A DNA stretch of 64,000 bases from Euleptes europaea (Eukaryota > Chordata > Lepidosauria > Squamata > Sphaerodactylidae), in contig NC_079318.1 of the NCBI RefSeq assembly GCF_029931775.1, positions 78,403,614 to 78,467,613 of the forward strand, written 5' to 3'. Positions 1 to 25,700 of the stretch are shown one piece after another (the stretch's first letter is position 1; the number at the start of each line of letters is the position of its first letter). Position numbers and translations under genes: made by a program. Below the pieces are notes generated by a model that was not told the DNA's origin, did no database searches, and saw only the letters and a program-made list of their open reading frames with translations.

Positions 1-621
1 CAATTCAGCATGCATGTTGGAAAAAGAGGCCAAAACGGCAGTTAGAAGGAAAATATCTAGACAGACGCCAGGCTCCAACGCTGCTGAATGGGATCACGTG
101 GATCTCAAACTGAATGTTAATAAAGCAACATAATTGAAGAAATGATGCAGGGACTGGTAGGGCCAGAGGAGCTTAATGCAGCTCCTTAATGCAGCTCCTT
201 GGTTTGTAGTGTTATCATAAAGGAACAACTGCTGGACAGAATCTCCCCCCCCCCTTCTGTGAGCTCTCAGAGTGAATCAACCTCCACTCTGTGTTGCGAG
301 CCTGGTGACAAATTCCAGAGGGGGAAGTTGTGCTAGTCGGCTACAGCCAAAACAACCACGATTCTTGTGACATCTTCAAGACGAGCAAATTTGTTGGGGA
401 ATTCTATACTTTCATAGGTCAGACTTTGCTTCTTCAGATGTCCGGGGGCGGTTGGCCCGTGGGCTCACTGACAGAGCCTTTACCAGAGCCAGAGTCGAAA
501 TGTTACAACAGCCCTGGAACTAGCCGACTGCCGTTGTCATTGCTCAGGTCCAATGCGAACAGCCCGGCCGCTTGGCTCGGTTTGCTCTCGGTCCTCAGTG
601 CAGCAGCCCGTAAGTAAATCC

Positions 622-815
622 CCTAGTGATCTGCTTTGCATGCAGAAAGTCCCAGGCTCAAATCCCCGGCACCCCAGTTAAAAGATTCAGGTAACAGACT
701 GCAATACAGCGACTCAGAGATGAGTAAAAAAGCATCCACCCTTCCCCTGTCAGAAGTGGCCAGCACACAAAGATGAGAACCAGCTCTTAAGGCGAACGTG
801 TGGTCTGTGTACAAG
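622..815 (+). repeat. tRNA-Ala-like SINE fragment with 5' part missing
   Basis: The anticodon-arm-like stretch around TTTGCATGCAG, a B-box-like GGCTCAAATCCCC and the following CCAGTTAAAAG match the better copies at 21897 and 63652. The A box is missing. Confidence 0.6.
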
Positions 816-1254
816 AGCACAGATGTTGCGGACTGATGTCAAATGAATTTCTCTCACAAGACACCCCCTTGACTCAAGCGTGAGGCGCTGCACGAAGGCA
901 GGAAGGAAAAGCAAGACTTCTCTGCCCAAGGGTAACGCTTTGTGATCTTCCTGATCCACAGCAGAAAACATTTGTGTTTTCCCAGTATTCTGGATTCTGC
1001 TTTCTAGCATCTTCAATAGACGGTGACTGTTGTGTTTCCTTCCACGGGGTAGACGCTGCAAAGTAGGTCAAATGACATCTTATTTAACAGTTTCTCTGAA
1101 ACTGGCATGCTCCTACACCCGCTGAAATTGGCCCAGTAAAAAAAAAAATACTGTGATGTTGTGAGGCTAGAAAAGGCAACCCCTCCCCCCCCCAAAAAAA
1201 ACCCACTACTGTCTCCACACCATATATATGTAACTGGAAAGAACATTCTGGTAG

Positions 1255-1501
1255 TAGGGATGCCAGCTCCAGGTGTGTTTATTTATTTATTTGACTATTG
1301 GTTGGGAAATACCTGGAGATTCTGGAGGTGGAGCCTGAGGAGGGCGGGGTTTGGGGAGGGGAGGGGCTTCAATGGGGTATAGTGCCATACAGTCCACCTT
1401 CCAAAGCAGCCATTTTCTCCAGGTGTACTGATCTCTGTCGCCCGGAGATCAGTTGTAATCCCAGGAGCTCTCCAGCCATCACCTGGAGGATGGCAACCAT
1501 A
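1255..1501 (-). mobile_element. Non-autonomous hAT MITE with perfect 8-bp target duplication
   Basis: The element begins TAGGGATGCC and ends GGCAACCATA, near-perfect terminal inverted repeats of the family described at 21240. It is flanked by TCTGGTAG at 1247-1254 and again at 1502-1509. A (TTTA)n-like insertion near 1276-1292 makes it longer than the usual ~205 bp. Eight-base target duplications are the hallmark of the hAT superfamily. Confidence 0.88.
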
Positions 1502-2002
1502 TCTGGTAGAGATCTGGCCACTTTGCATTTTTGCCAGCTCCCTGACTAGACTCACAGCGAGAGGTCTGAGGGCTGGATGGAGGTTGCTCGTGAAGCTGAT
1601 CCTCAGAGACTCCAATATTGCTGCCCAAAAACCTTCTGGCCTGGCAGAACACATGACTTATGACCTCTAAGGCAGCCAAAGGCTTCCCAGAACATGTTGG
1701 TGGACCTATTCCTGTTGTAAGCCATACACTCTACCCAGGATTAATTTGCAAGCCATGCTGTTGGCGGGATGCATGTGAGATGTATGTGCCTGTCATATGG
1801 ATAGGATCAGAGTGCCGATTACAGGGGTACAGTGGCTCACCCCAAGAGACTAAATGCATCATAATAGATTCCTGAGTGCTATGGGGGATGTACTGATTGA
1901 CTTAGCCAGCATTCCTGTTTCTGACCTACTTGAACTATGGCCATGCACACTATTGCTCCCTGGTGCCCTCTTACAAGCAGCAAAGCCTATATCATCCTTG
2001 GC

Positions 2003-2211
2003 TAGGGTTGCCAACCTCCAGGTGGTGGCTGGAGATCTCCCGCTATTACAACTGATCTCCAGCCGACAGAAATCAGTTCACCTGGAGAAAATGGCCGCTT
2101 TGGCAATTGGACTCTGGGGCATTGAAGTCCCTCCCCTCCCCAAACCCCACCCTCCTCAGGCTCCACCCCCAAAATCTCCAGGTATTTCTCAGCCCAAAGC
2201 TGGCAACTCTA
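2003..2211 (+). mobile_element. hAT MITE, same family as 1255
   Basis: It starts TAGGGTTGCCAACC and ends GGCAACTCTA, with the family's internal CTGATCTCCAGCC and the CCCCTCCCC-rich right half. Flanking target duplications are no longer recognisable, suggesting an older copy. Confidence 0.8.
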
Positions 2212-2639
2212 CTGAAGACGGAGTTGCCCATGCGGGCAGGAACGGCTTTCTGGGCCCTCCCCAGTCAAGATTTTGGACCAGAGTGTGTCTGCCAGCCAAA
2301 GCCCTTGCCTGCCCCAGGGCTGAAGGGGGCAAGAAAGTGTATGCGTGGCTGAGGGCTCCACAATAAAACCCCTGCACAGCCCCACCATTTCCTATGATAC
2401 TACCTCAGAGGGTTGTTTTGCGATTGCAACCAATATGACTCGGATGCTGCTATTATACCTGGTCAAGTTTGCTGCTTGGTCAATTGGGTCAGTTTCACTT
2501 GTTATCTCCTGAGGATACTCAGAAGTGTTCATGGCTTGCTTAAGTCCTGCCCCAGTCAATTAGGCCTGTTACCTGTGACTACTGTCAATACTCCTGTCAC
2601 TGAGGAGTCATTACCTTAGTTCTGAAGCAAGCTATCCAT

Positions 2640-3700
2640 CCAATTAAAAAAAAAAATCTATCTGAGAGTTCTGAATAATTACAGGCCCATCTCTAATCTT
2701 CCCTTCTGGGATAAAGTCCAAATGGGCAACAGTGGATCATCCCCAGATGGCCGAGTCCTCATCCAGAGACAGATGGGGAAGTGTATTGCTCTTCATTCTT
2801 CCAAACCTCTCAGTGTTTTTGGATTTGGTTGCCCATAAATTATTTCTGGATTGGATGAGAAGGCTGAGGGCACTGCTTTGCAGTGGTTTTTATTCCTTCC
2901 TGTCAGGGCAGTTGCAGAAGTTAGCATGGAATGCGTATTACTTTACCTCAGAGGAGTTATCCTGTATGGTGCCACAAGGTTCAACTTTGACACCAATATC
3001 TACATGCTGATGCTCAAAGAGATCATCAGGCAATATGGAATACAGGGAGGTGGGTGCCCCCTGCAAAAACAAAACAGGGCCTCTTCTGCTGTGGCCTTTG
3101 GAACTCTCTTCCCATGGTTGCTCACTTGGCACCTAACTTGACTTGCTTTAGGTGGCAGGTGAAAACTAGTTTGCTTTTTTAGGCCTTTTTTTCCTGCCCT
3201 GACCTGGATGGCCCAGGCTAGCCTGATCTTGTCAGATCTTAATTAAGCAGAGTTGGCCCTTGTTAGTACTTGGATGGGAGACCACCAAGGAAGTCCAGGA
3301 TTGCGACACAGAGGCAGGCAATGGCAAACCATCTTTGCTTGGCTCTTGCCTTGGAAACCCTATAAGGGGTCACCATAAGTCAGCTGCGACTTGATGGCAC
3401 TTTCTAGCAAGGCTTTTTGGTTGAGTTTAGTTGATTATACATTAGAATGAAAGGGTTGTTTTTAATCACATTATTAGATTCTCTGTTGTCTTTTACTGAT
3501 TGTTATAAGATGATGTCTTGCCTGTTTTTAGCTACTTGCTGTTATGTCTTTTGATTATTTTACTGGCTCTTTCATTAATGATTATTGATTATTTTTAGGG
3601 ATTGTTTTAATTGGGGATTGTTTTTATTTATTTATGTAAGATTCCTCAGAAGCCTTGAGAGTTCTGTGGGATATAAATTCTTTAAAATAAACAACATGCA
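2640..3700 (+). mobile_element. Decayed Jockey-group (CR1/L2-like) LINE, 3' half
   Basis: Separate reading frames hold broken reverse transcriptase pieces: a GTALQWF-like peptide near 2868, the RT motif VPQGS near 2965, and a degenerate IYM...EIIRQYGI stretch to about 3040. The 3' end near 3640-3700 has the usual GGGATATAAATTCTTTAAAATAAA tail, given here as positions only beyond the first bases. The frames shift repeatedly, so it is a dead copy. A 5S-derived SINE sits inside it at 3196. The clade is inferred from the motif style. Confidence 0.7.
3196..3405 (+). mobile_element. 5S-rRNA-derived SINE with BovB-like tail, nested in LINE
   Basis: The head (GCCCTGACCTGGATGG, then TTAGTACTTGGATGGGAGAC) reads like the internal promoter region of 5S rRNA. 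The tail (GGTCACCATAAGTCAGCTGC, then GACTTGATGGCACTTT) matches the 3' end of BovB LINEs in this window. An approximate AGGCTTTTT repeat flanks it. Confidence 0.8.
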
Positions 3701-4420
3701 GGTAATGTGTAGTTCTGTATTCCTTCAGGTCTAAGAGCAGTTGTAATGCAATAGGCCAGCACCCAGATTGTTATAAACTAGATAAGGGAGAATAACTGTC
3801 AGCTAAACGCCGATAAGATTCAGCCTTGAAAATATTTAATAAATCAGTTAAAATAATGATGGTTGAGGGATCACTGGGATGTCAGCTTGGTGAGTGTACT
3901 TACCCTAGGTGGGGGTCACACTCCCCCTGAAGGATCAGACGTAAGGATTCCTTGGCATTCTGCTTTGCTGATTGATCTGCAGGGGCCAAGAGTGTCTTTT
4001 ATCAGCTTTGGCTGATAAACTGACAAACCAGTCAGCTTCCTCTTATGTTTTTGGCAATGTCATCTAGACTACAGCTGCGGGTTGTCCTTGGAGAGAACTT
4101 GGAAGCTGTAGTTGATGCTATATTCTGTGACCTGCTTTTTGATTAGAGAAATAATATAACTCATCTGAGCAAAGATAGCTGCCTTCCATCCACCGATCCT
4201 GAAGTGTGGGACACAGGTGATCCTGGCTTTGCCGAGTGCACAGCCCCTCATCTAGTTCAGCTGTTTCCAGATGCACAGGCACGCCAAGGACTGCAGAACC
4301 ACTTCCTGCATGCAGACTTCCTCATCTTCATTGCAGCCTGCCAGTTTGCGGAGGGGGAGTCTGCTACCATCTATGCCTTCCTTGCTCCCTGGCGTAAACT
4401 TGGTTTTTGTGACTCTGATA

Positions 4421-4494
4421 CTAATCCGCATGGCTATTGTGGACTGTAGTCTTTGTTAGTCTGGACTACAGTCCACAATAGCCATGCGGATTAG
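4421..4494. repeat. Perfect 30-bp inverted repeat with 14-bp spacer
   Basis: The left arm 4421-4450 (starting CTAATCCGCATGG) is the exact reverse complement of 4465-4494. The two arms can form a strong hairpin. No gene or known element is recognised around it. Confidence 0.9.
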
Positions 4495-4689
4495 CTTTGG
4501 ATTCCACATGTTAACAGACCACTTCAGGATACAATGGTTCCACATTAACATACCACACCCTCATTAGCACATTATCTTGATACTTACAGGACAATGATTA
4601 GCACATTACCTTTAATACTTTGCAGGACAATGACTCAGCTCAATCCCAACCCCCTTCTGACTATATATTACTCTTCCTACACACTTGAC

Positions 4690-5190
4690 CCTGAGAGACA
4701 CTGTCCTTCAGTGCTGCGTGTGTGTTTTAAGTGCCGTCAAGTCGCTTCCGACTCACGGCGACCCTATGAGTGAAAGTCCTCCAAAATGTCCTATATTTGA
4801 CAGCCTTGCTCAGATCTTGCAAATTGAAGGCGGTGGCTTCCTTTATTGAGTCCATCCATCTCCTGTTGGGTCTTCCTCTTTTCCTGATGCCCTCAACTTT
4901 TCCTATCATGACGGTCTTTTCCTTCAGCGTTACTCCTCTGAAAATGCCTGCCACAGCTGCTGGCGAAACATCAGGAAAGAAAACAACTCTGACCGTGAAA
5001 GCCTTCGCCAATATCCCGGGGAGGCTTGGCAAGCTTTTCCTAGCATGACTGTCAAAATTCAAATTCAAAAACCTTTATTGGCATAACAAATCGTACAAGG
5101 TATTCCAGAATTTGGCAAATGACTGTCTTTTCCAGTGGCTCTTGCCTTCTCATAATGTGACCAACGTACGACAGCCTCCGTTTAGTCAGA
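4690..5190 (-). mobile_element. Mosaic of BovB LINE 3' end (-) and Penelope-type repeat
   Basis: BovB 3' sequence on the minus strand (AAGTGCCGTCAAGTCGCTTC at about 4728; peptide GKVEGIRKRGRPNRRWMDSI on the complement) is interrupted at about 4921-5020 by a Penelope-type piece (ACTCCTCTGAAAATGCC to GCGAAACATCAGG). BovB sequence resumes after 5030. The start of the Penelope-type repeat is also seen at 4690-4715, so the order of insertions is not resolved. A further LINE 3' fragment (about 5053-5118) is flanked by ATGACTGTC on both sides. Confidence 0.65.
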
Positions 5191-5575
5191 ACTAGCATTG
5201 CAACCTTAAATGTTGCGCATGGCGCTACGGGAGCGCTCCAAGGAGCCCCACCGAACAACCGGAAGGAGCGGAGCAGGACCGAAGGAACGCCCGTTCGCCT
5301 GATTGGCGAGACTAATTTCATGGGCGGACCGAAGGGGGGGGGGAAAGGGGACCGCGGCCAATGGGGTGGTGCTCATTTGCATAGTGCAAGAAAGGAACCA
5401 ATCGGCGAGGGCGCGGTGGCTGCAGGCGGACCAGGCGAGGGGGCTTGGCGGCCAGCGGGGGCGAGGAGGGTTGCGGTGCAGCCGGGCTGGGCTGGGCGCG
5501 GGGTCGGTGGCCTCCGCTGCGCGCCAGGCGCTGTACAGCAGGGGCGCTCGGCACCCCCGGCCTCGCCCAGCATCC
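5190..5575 (+). promoter_or_regulatory. KHK: KHK CpG-rich promoter and 5' UTR
   Basis: A GC- and CpG-rich block ends at the KHK start codon. It holds three CCAAT boxes (inverted ATTGG at 5302-5306, CCAAT at 5358-5362 and 5398-5402) and a perfect octamer ATTTGCAT at 5375-5382. NF-Y binds CCAAT and POU factors bind the octamer; use at this locus is inference. No TATA box is visible close to the start. The transcription start is not defined by sequence alone. Confidence 0.7.
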
Positions 5576-19767
<14,192 letters not shown>

Positions 19768-20019
19768 ACTGCATTCTGGAATATGTGACTGCTGGGTCTG
19801 GGACCCTCCTCTAAGCCAAGGACCAAAACCTCCCACTCCTGCACTGCACCCGCACCATGGACACTGGTGCTGCCTCTATGCAACTCTCAGCTGGTGGGAA
19901 AGGGATAGGCCAAGCCTGACTTGCTGCCCTGCACGCACTGTGCCGCTTGCTCTGGCTGGCCCTGGCCCTCTTGTCCCCAATGGGGATTCTCTTGTGTTGC
20001 CACTTGTCAAGTAAAGATC

Positions 20020-20025
20020 AATAAA
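20020..20025 (+). terminator. KHK: KHK polyadenylation signal AATAAA
   Basis: A canonical AATAAA lies 253 bp after the KHK stop codon (19765-19767), giving a short 3' UTR. Confidence 0.8.
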
Positions 20026-20293
20026 AGCGCTCAAATGTACAGATTGTGGCTGGCTCTACGTGCAAGTCCTACACAAAAGGTTGGCGGAGGAAGGCTGTCT
20101 GTCTCCCGGGCAGCCAGGAGGAGCAGTACAGACTACAATTCAGAGAAGACCCCTGGACAAGAGTAAGGAGCAGGCATCTGGATACAGTTGTGGCATTCTG
20201 TGTCTTTCAAAATGGCAAGGGGAGGAAGGGAGAAGTTGCAGCCAAGGGGAAATCAGGCTCTGGAATTTGGCACTCTTTCTATGCACTCTCTGC

Positions 20294-21098
20294 CAGGGTA
20301 GATTTACAATTTAAATCACTAGTCAGTAAGATTTAGGGCCCTTTCGCACATACTGAATAATGCACTTGGCAGTTGGATTTTGCGGTGTAAAGCAGCAAAA
20401 TCCACTTGCAAACGATTGTTAAATTGCTTTGAAAGTGCATTATTCAGCATGTGTGAAAATGCCCTTGATTTAAATCATGGTTTTCTACATAAAGACTTGT
20501 GGAGTATTCTGCTCAAAAGGTTTCACTTCTACTTTTTACTGCTTGCCCCTCCATCCTCACACTTCGCTCCTTTCGCAGATCTATTCCACTCCAAACAATC
20601 TTCTATTCATTGAACTTCTTTAAATTTAGGAGGTAAGGGGTTGATTCTGTATACATAGATTTGCAAAGGAATTATAGGATTAAGGTCTTTCCTTCAACTC
20701 TGTATGTTTATTTTATAACATTTTTGCTATGAAGAAGAGGCATGTTATCTCTACAAGCACCAATTCAGTTTTGAGAACTGCAAAACCAAGCATCCGCGAT
20801 AATATCTTCTAGATAGAAAAACTGCCCAAAATAATCTTACAGAAACATCTGGAAGAGCATGACATTGTGAACGGATTAATGGAATTCATTTACCAAAAAA
20901 TTTAAACATTGCATGAATATACCTCATGCTACGTAATTAAAACTAATCCTTATTTCATGATACATTATAGTCCAAAGACTATTTATTTATCTTTAGATAG
21001 ATTTTTCCTCAAAAAACATTTTTATTTTAAAAAATCTGATTTAAATAAAAAATCTGGTGTTGTTTTTTTTTTAATTATATTGATTTTTATCCACCCTG
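20294..21098. mobile_element. AT-rich hAT-like element (about 0.8 kb)
   Basis: Ends CAGGGTAGAT and ATCCACCCTG form imperfect terminal inverted repeats (CAGGGTRGAT). Flanks CTCTCTGC (20286-20293) and CTCTCCAC (21099-21106) agree at 6 of 8 positions, compatible with an aged 8-bp duplication. The inside is AT-rich with GATTTAAAT-type repeats and no transposase. A second MITE is nested within it. Confidence 0.6.
20336..20466. mobile_element. Palindromic MITE nested in the hAT-like element
   Basis: Its ends match the MITE at 9246 (CTGAATAATGCACTT and AAGTGCATTATTCAGCATG). GATTTA flanks both sides (20330-20335 and 20467-20472), and removing it would restore the surrounding GATTTAAATC. Confidence 0.75.
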
Positions 21099-21239
21099 CT
21101 CTCCACGCACTATGCTTCGGGAAGAGTCACAGGCAGTGGGGGCAGGAATTCTAGCCTTATGATAAACAAGTAGTTTAAAGAAGTACTGTATGGACATGTG
21201 GGGAATAGTGGCTATTAACCATGAGGCTACAGTCAGAAG

Positions 21240-21441
21240 TAGGGTTGCCAACCTCTAGGTGGTGGCAGAAGATCTGCTATTACAACTGATCTCCAGCCGA
21301 TAGAAATCAGTTTGCCTGGAGAAAATGGCTGCTTTAGCAATAGGACTCTATGGCATTGAAGTCCCTAACCCTAAACCCTGCCCTCCTAGGCTCCTCTCCA
21401 AAAACCTCCTGCTGATTGTGAAGCGGGACCTAGCAACCCTA
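21240..21441 (+). mobile_element. hAT MITE with perfect 8-bp target duplication
   Basis: A compact 202-bp copy starting TAGGGTTGCCAACC and ending GCAACCCTA. GTCAGAAG is found at 21232-21239 and 21442-21449. This is the reference copy for the family here. Confidence 0.92.
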
Positions 21442-21896
21442 GTCAGAAGATCTATAGATGGTGGGGATTCACTGTGGGACAGATGTTGGCACTGTAGCTT
21501 TCCATGAAGGATTGGGGGTGGGGTTACAGTGAGTAGAAAGAGTGCCAAGCTATGGGATCTGTTGATCTGATCTAGTATGGCGAGTCTTGGAATCTTGAGC
21601 ATTGCTGGTTCTTTTCTGCTCTATGCTAGCCTAGATTTACTGTGGACAGGGCCCAGCATAAAACACAGTCCAGACTGCCCTGGTCTCCTGCCTGGCTCCC
21701 TCCAAGATGTTGTAGGGCCGCTTGTTTCCTTCATCTCTGACAGAAATGTGTCAAGTTCAAAGACACTTTATTGGTAGGGCGAAACAGAGAGAGTTTACCA
21801 AAATACAGGAGACCGAGAGATGTTGATGCCAGAACAATGCCGTCAGTGCCCTTCACCTTATTGGACCTGCACAGTAGACAGCAGCTGCCCACTTAG

Positions 21897-22106
21897 GAGA
21901 GATGCCGTGGCTCAGTGGTAGAGCATCTGATTTGCACGTTGAAGATCCCAGGTTCAATTCTGGGCTTCTCTAGTTAAAAGGATCAGTTGGTAGGTGATGT
22001 GAAAGACTTCTACCTGAGACTCTGGAGAGCTCCTGCCAGTCACAGTGGACAATACTGGCCTTGATAGACCAAGGAGTGACTTGATAGAAGGAAGCTTCAT
22101 GTGTTG
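21897..22106 (+). mobile_element. tRNA-Ala-like SINE with CR1-like tail
   Basis: GCCGTGGCTCAGTGGTAGAG (A box), CTGATTTGCACGTTG and AGGTTCAATTCTGG (B box) form the head. The tail CCTTGATAGACCAAGG resembles CR1 3' ends. Confidence 0.82.
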
Positions 22107-22744
22107 GGAGGAGCCATGATAGATACTAACAGCTCCCTAACATGGAGTGAGAGGGAGGCATTGTGCTTCTGTACCTCCCATCATAAGTCTAGAAAGTGGG
22201 AATTGGTTCTTTGCCTACTTGCCACAGGGGGGCAGCAGTTGGGGGAGGAGAGCACCACTGGCATTGCAGCCCCCAGAGCGACTTGCTTGGTACCCAGAGA
22301 GAGGGATAAAGTCTTCTCTGCAAAGAGGTGTTCTATGAAGGATACCAAGGTCTGCTCCTAGGTTTCTGATCCAGGCTAAGCTGATCAATCCATCCCGGGG
22401 ATGGTATGTTTGGGATTCTCAGTTGCCGTTTTGAACGGGATGATATTTGGACCAGGCAAGGGGAGCGAGGATTTGTGTGCAGAGCTCGAGAGCTGCGGAA
22501 TGCACTGATGACCGAAAGGGTGAGAGATCTGGGTGGTTCCAGGGACGCGGGTGCAACAGGAAGCAGTAGCAAGACCGAACTGGCTGGAAGGGAGTAAAAT
22601 GGGAGACTGGGGCGGGATTTCTCAGTTCTGGCTCACCACCTACCTGCAGCCCCTTCTAGGAAACTGCTCTGGGATAATTCCATCCCTCTGTCTGTAAGGC
22701 CAAGCCAACCACCAGGCTCCTTCCTCTCCTGAGCAGAGTATGTA

Positions 22745-25700
22745 TCAGTTTCTGGGAGCAGGAGGCATCTCAGCCCCTTCTTCCTGTGTGTCCAGCGGCG
22801 CTTCCTGGCCAGGATCCCCTGGATGCATTTGTGCTGCAGGGGCCTCCATGACTCCCTGCTCCTGAAAAGTCTCTGGGGCAGATGGGGGCTCTGCTGTACT
22901 TTGCTGGACCAGGAGATCTGAGAGCCCCACACTTTGTCCGTCTGACTCCAGAGGGGCCCACAACACTGCCCCGTCTTCTCCACTGGGGGCAGCAATCAGT
23001 GCTGGGACCTGATCTTGCCAGGGGCCAAGAAACAGCTCGGAGGGCTCCAGCAACCCGTCCTGGTTCAAGTCCTGTGTCTCCAGGATACTGTCTACCATCA
23101 GCACCACCTGCAGAGGGAGATGGAGAGGTCAAGCCAACACTTCTGTTATTAACAAAGAAACACCCACGGCCTCTTTTATGGAGCTTTATTTGCACTTCTG
23201 TAGACTTATTAAAATAATGGAATTAATTTAAACTATACCTAACAGATGCCTTGGGTGCCTTCTAAATATACTCAACTCTGCATCTTCCCTCTGAGACTTA
23301 AAATACCAAAATTTTCAACAGGATATGTGAAGTCCCAATGGCCGTAACAATAAATGTAATATGTGAAGTCCTGTGACAAGCTCTGCTGGATCAGACCAGT
23401 GGTCCATCTAGTCCAGCATGCTGTTTCACACAGCAGCCAATTAGGTGTCTTGAAGGGCAAAACAAATGGGACACTGAGGATAAAGTCAGTGGAGCATCAT
23501 AGTCTTTAGGCATACAGTGTCAAAAAAGAGACTTGGGCCTCAACGCAGAGTGGTTACTTCACTTGAAGGTCCAGCTGAGCCCACCTTCTGGGTGATTTAA
23601 AATAAACGGTTGGCAGCCAGGAATACCATGGGTGAGGTCTTGTAATATTCTTGCCCTTTTTATAAGAAACCTGTGGCAACCGGGGTTTGAGGTGGAAGGG
23701 ACTCCCCAATACCTGTTCTGGTCTCATGACTGGGCCACGAGCAGAGAGCTTGAATGGATTGTACATGAGAGGCATAGAAGCCAAAGAGGTCCAGATGGCT
23801 CAAGCATATCAGTCTTCCCAAGGGAGATCTTCATGCAGCCCCAAATCCTTGAGCTTCCTGAGTCACACATGCCCCAAGAATGAAGTGACAGAGCCCTGAG
23901 GCAGTAGAGGAGACTCTTCCACTCCAGACTGCGGGTGGATTTGAAGGTGCCTTCAGATGAAAGGAAACTATGAAAACCAGTCCAGCAGAGAGAAAGGCTC
24001 AACCGTCTCTTTTTTGTTTGCTGTGCCGGTTTTCTATTTGCCAGGAGTTTTTAAACAAAGGGAAAGATGCTGAAGTGTGATCTTCCACCTGCAGTCTGAA
24101 GTGGTGCGGTCCATGTGGCGTGTCTACTCCAGGCCTCACTGTAACCATCCCTGAAACTCCAGGGAGTTCCACTGAGGAGGAGAAAAATGAAAAACAGCAA
24201 GAGCGGGAGACAAAAGATTTTATTCAAATGTTTTGAGCAGTTAGTGCTTCATCAGGGGACTGTCACAAAAACATGTTAGTAATAAAACTTTAAGAGCCCC
24301 GTGGTGCAGAGTGTAAGCTGCAGTACTGCAGTCCAAACTCTGCTCACGACCTGAGTTCGATCCCGACGGAAGTCGGTTTTAGGTAGCCAGCTCAAGGTCG
24401 ACTCAGCCTCCCATCCCTCCAAGGTCGGTAAAATGAGGATCCAGCTTGCTGGGGGTAAAGGGAAGATGACTGGGGAAGGCACTGGCAAACCACCCCGCAA
24501 ACAAAGTCTGCCTAGAAAACGTTGGGATGTGACATCACCCCATGGGTCAGGAATGACCAGGTGCTTGCAAAGGGGACCTTTACCTTTAATAAAACTTTGC
24601 TGCCTTCACATGAAATAAAAAATAATACTAAACATTGTGTTCTTGAATTATTTCTATACAGTGATTTTTTTAATTGCATGTGAATGCAGTATAGTATAAT
24701 GACTTACATGTTGTGTTTTGTGACAGTCCCCTGAGGAATACCTAATGGCTTGAAACAGCTGCGTCCATCATAGGAAGATGCTCGCCTTGGTACCGCCTAA
24801 CATTTTGTGAAACATTTCAACATTTTGTGATTTACTCAGGGGTAGCCATTCTGTGGCTGGCCCGAGTCCCCATGATAGCCATTTTGCCGATGGTTCCAAC
24901 TTCCCCTACATGTCAGCCATTTTTTTGTGGTAGCCACTGCCTCCAGAGCACTAGCAGGTTCCATAGGGTTGGGAGCCCCTTGCTCTTGAGAGTCATGATG
25001 GAGAGCCAGGAGTGGCGGCCTCAGGGTGTAACAAGAAACGGGATCTAGAGCTTACCTCCTAACAAGGTAGGGTTGCCAGCTCCAGGTTGGGAAATGCCTA
25101 GAGATTTTGGGGGTGGAGTCTAAAGAAGGCAGGGATTGAAGAGGGGAGGGACATCAATGCCATAGAGTCCAATTGCCAAAGCCGCCATTTTCTCCGGGGG
25201 AACTGATTTCTATCGCCTGGACATCAGTTGTAATAGTAGATCTCCAGCCACCACCTGGAGGTTGGCAACCCTATAACAAGGGGATGCAAGTGACAACAGG
25301 ACAGGATGGCAGAGTTTGTATTTCTCCTAGGGCTGGCAGCGGTGCCAAAGCACCTGACACAAAGAAGGCCAAGGAATGAAACCGCACCTACCAGGTCAGG
25401 CATGGGCTGCCTTTTGGCCTGTTCTGCTGCCAGCTCACTAAGCAACCGCATGAATTCAAGGCCATCCAGTCGGCCACTCTTGTCATAGTCATGAAGAGCA
25501 AAGAGGAGCAAGAGAGCTGCAAATGTGGGGAGAAGACTGTGTCAGCCAGAGATTGCGTCAGCCAAAAGGAAAGCGATCGGGGACCCACTGTGGGAATGAG
25601 GATGACGGTGATGGATTTTAATCTACAGTCCACCTTTCTCACTGGGAAGCAAGGCAGATTACAAGTAATGATGCTTCCTTCTGGCTCAACACACATATCA

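Larger units (their letters stand above)
1..5189. other. Intergenic region upstream of KHK, repeat-rich
   Basis: No exon is recognisable here. Positions 1-620, 830-1250, 1510-2000, 2215-2630 and 3710-4420 show no domain, conserved peptide or repeat I can name. The rest is transposon fragments listed separately. In human the gene upstream of KHK is EMILIN1; no collagen-like or C1q-like peptide is visible, so it must lie beyond the window edge or be absent. Confidence 0.7.
20026..22744. other. Convergent KHK-CGREF1 intergenic region
   Basis: It contains two hAT-type elements, a nested MITE and a tRNA SINE (listed separately). The stretch 22110-22744 shows no repeat I can name and probably includes the CGREF1 3' UTR; I could not pick a convincing polyadenylation signal on the minus strand. 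Confidence 0.55.

Noticed and set aside
1-5189. Possible 3' end of EMILIN1
   Set aside because: Expected from human synteny, but no collagen-like or C1q-like peptide is visible in any frame.
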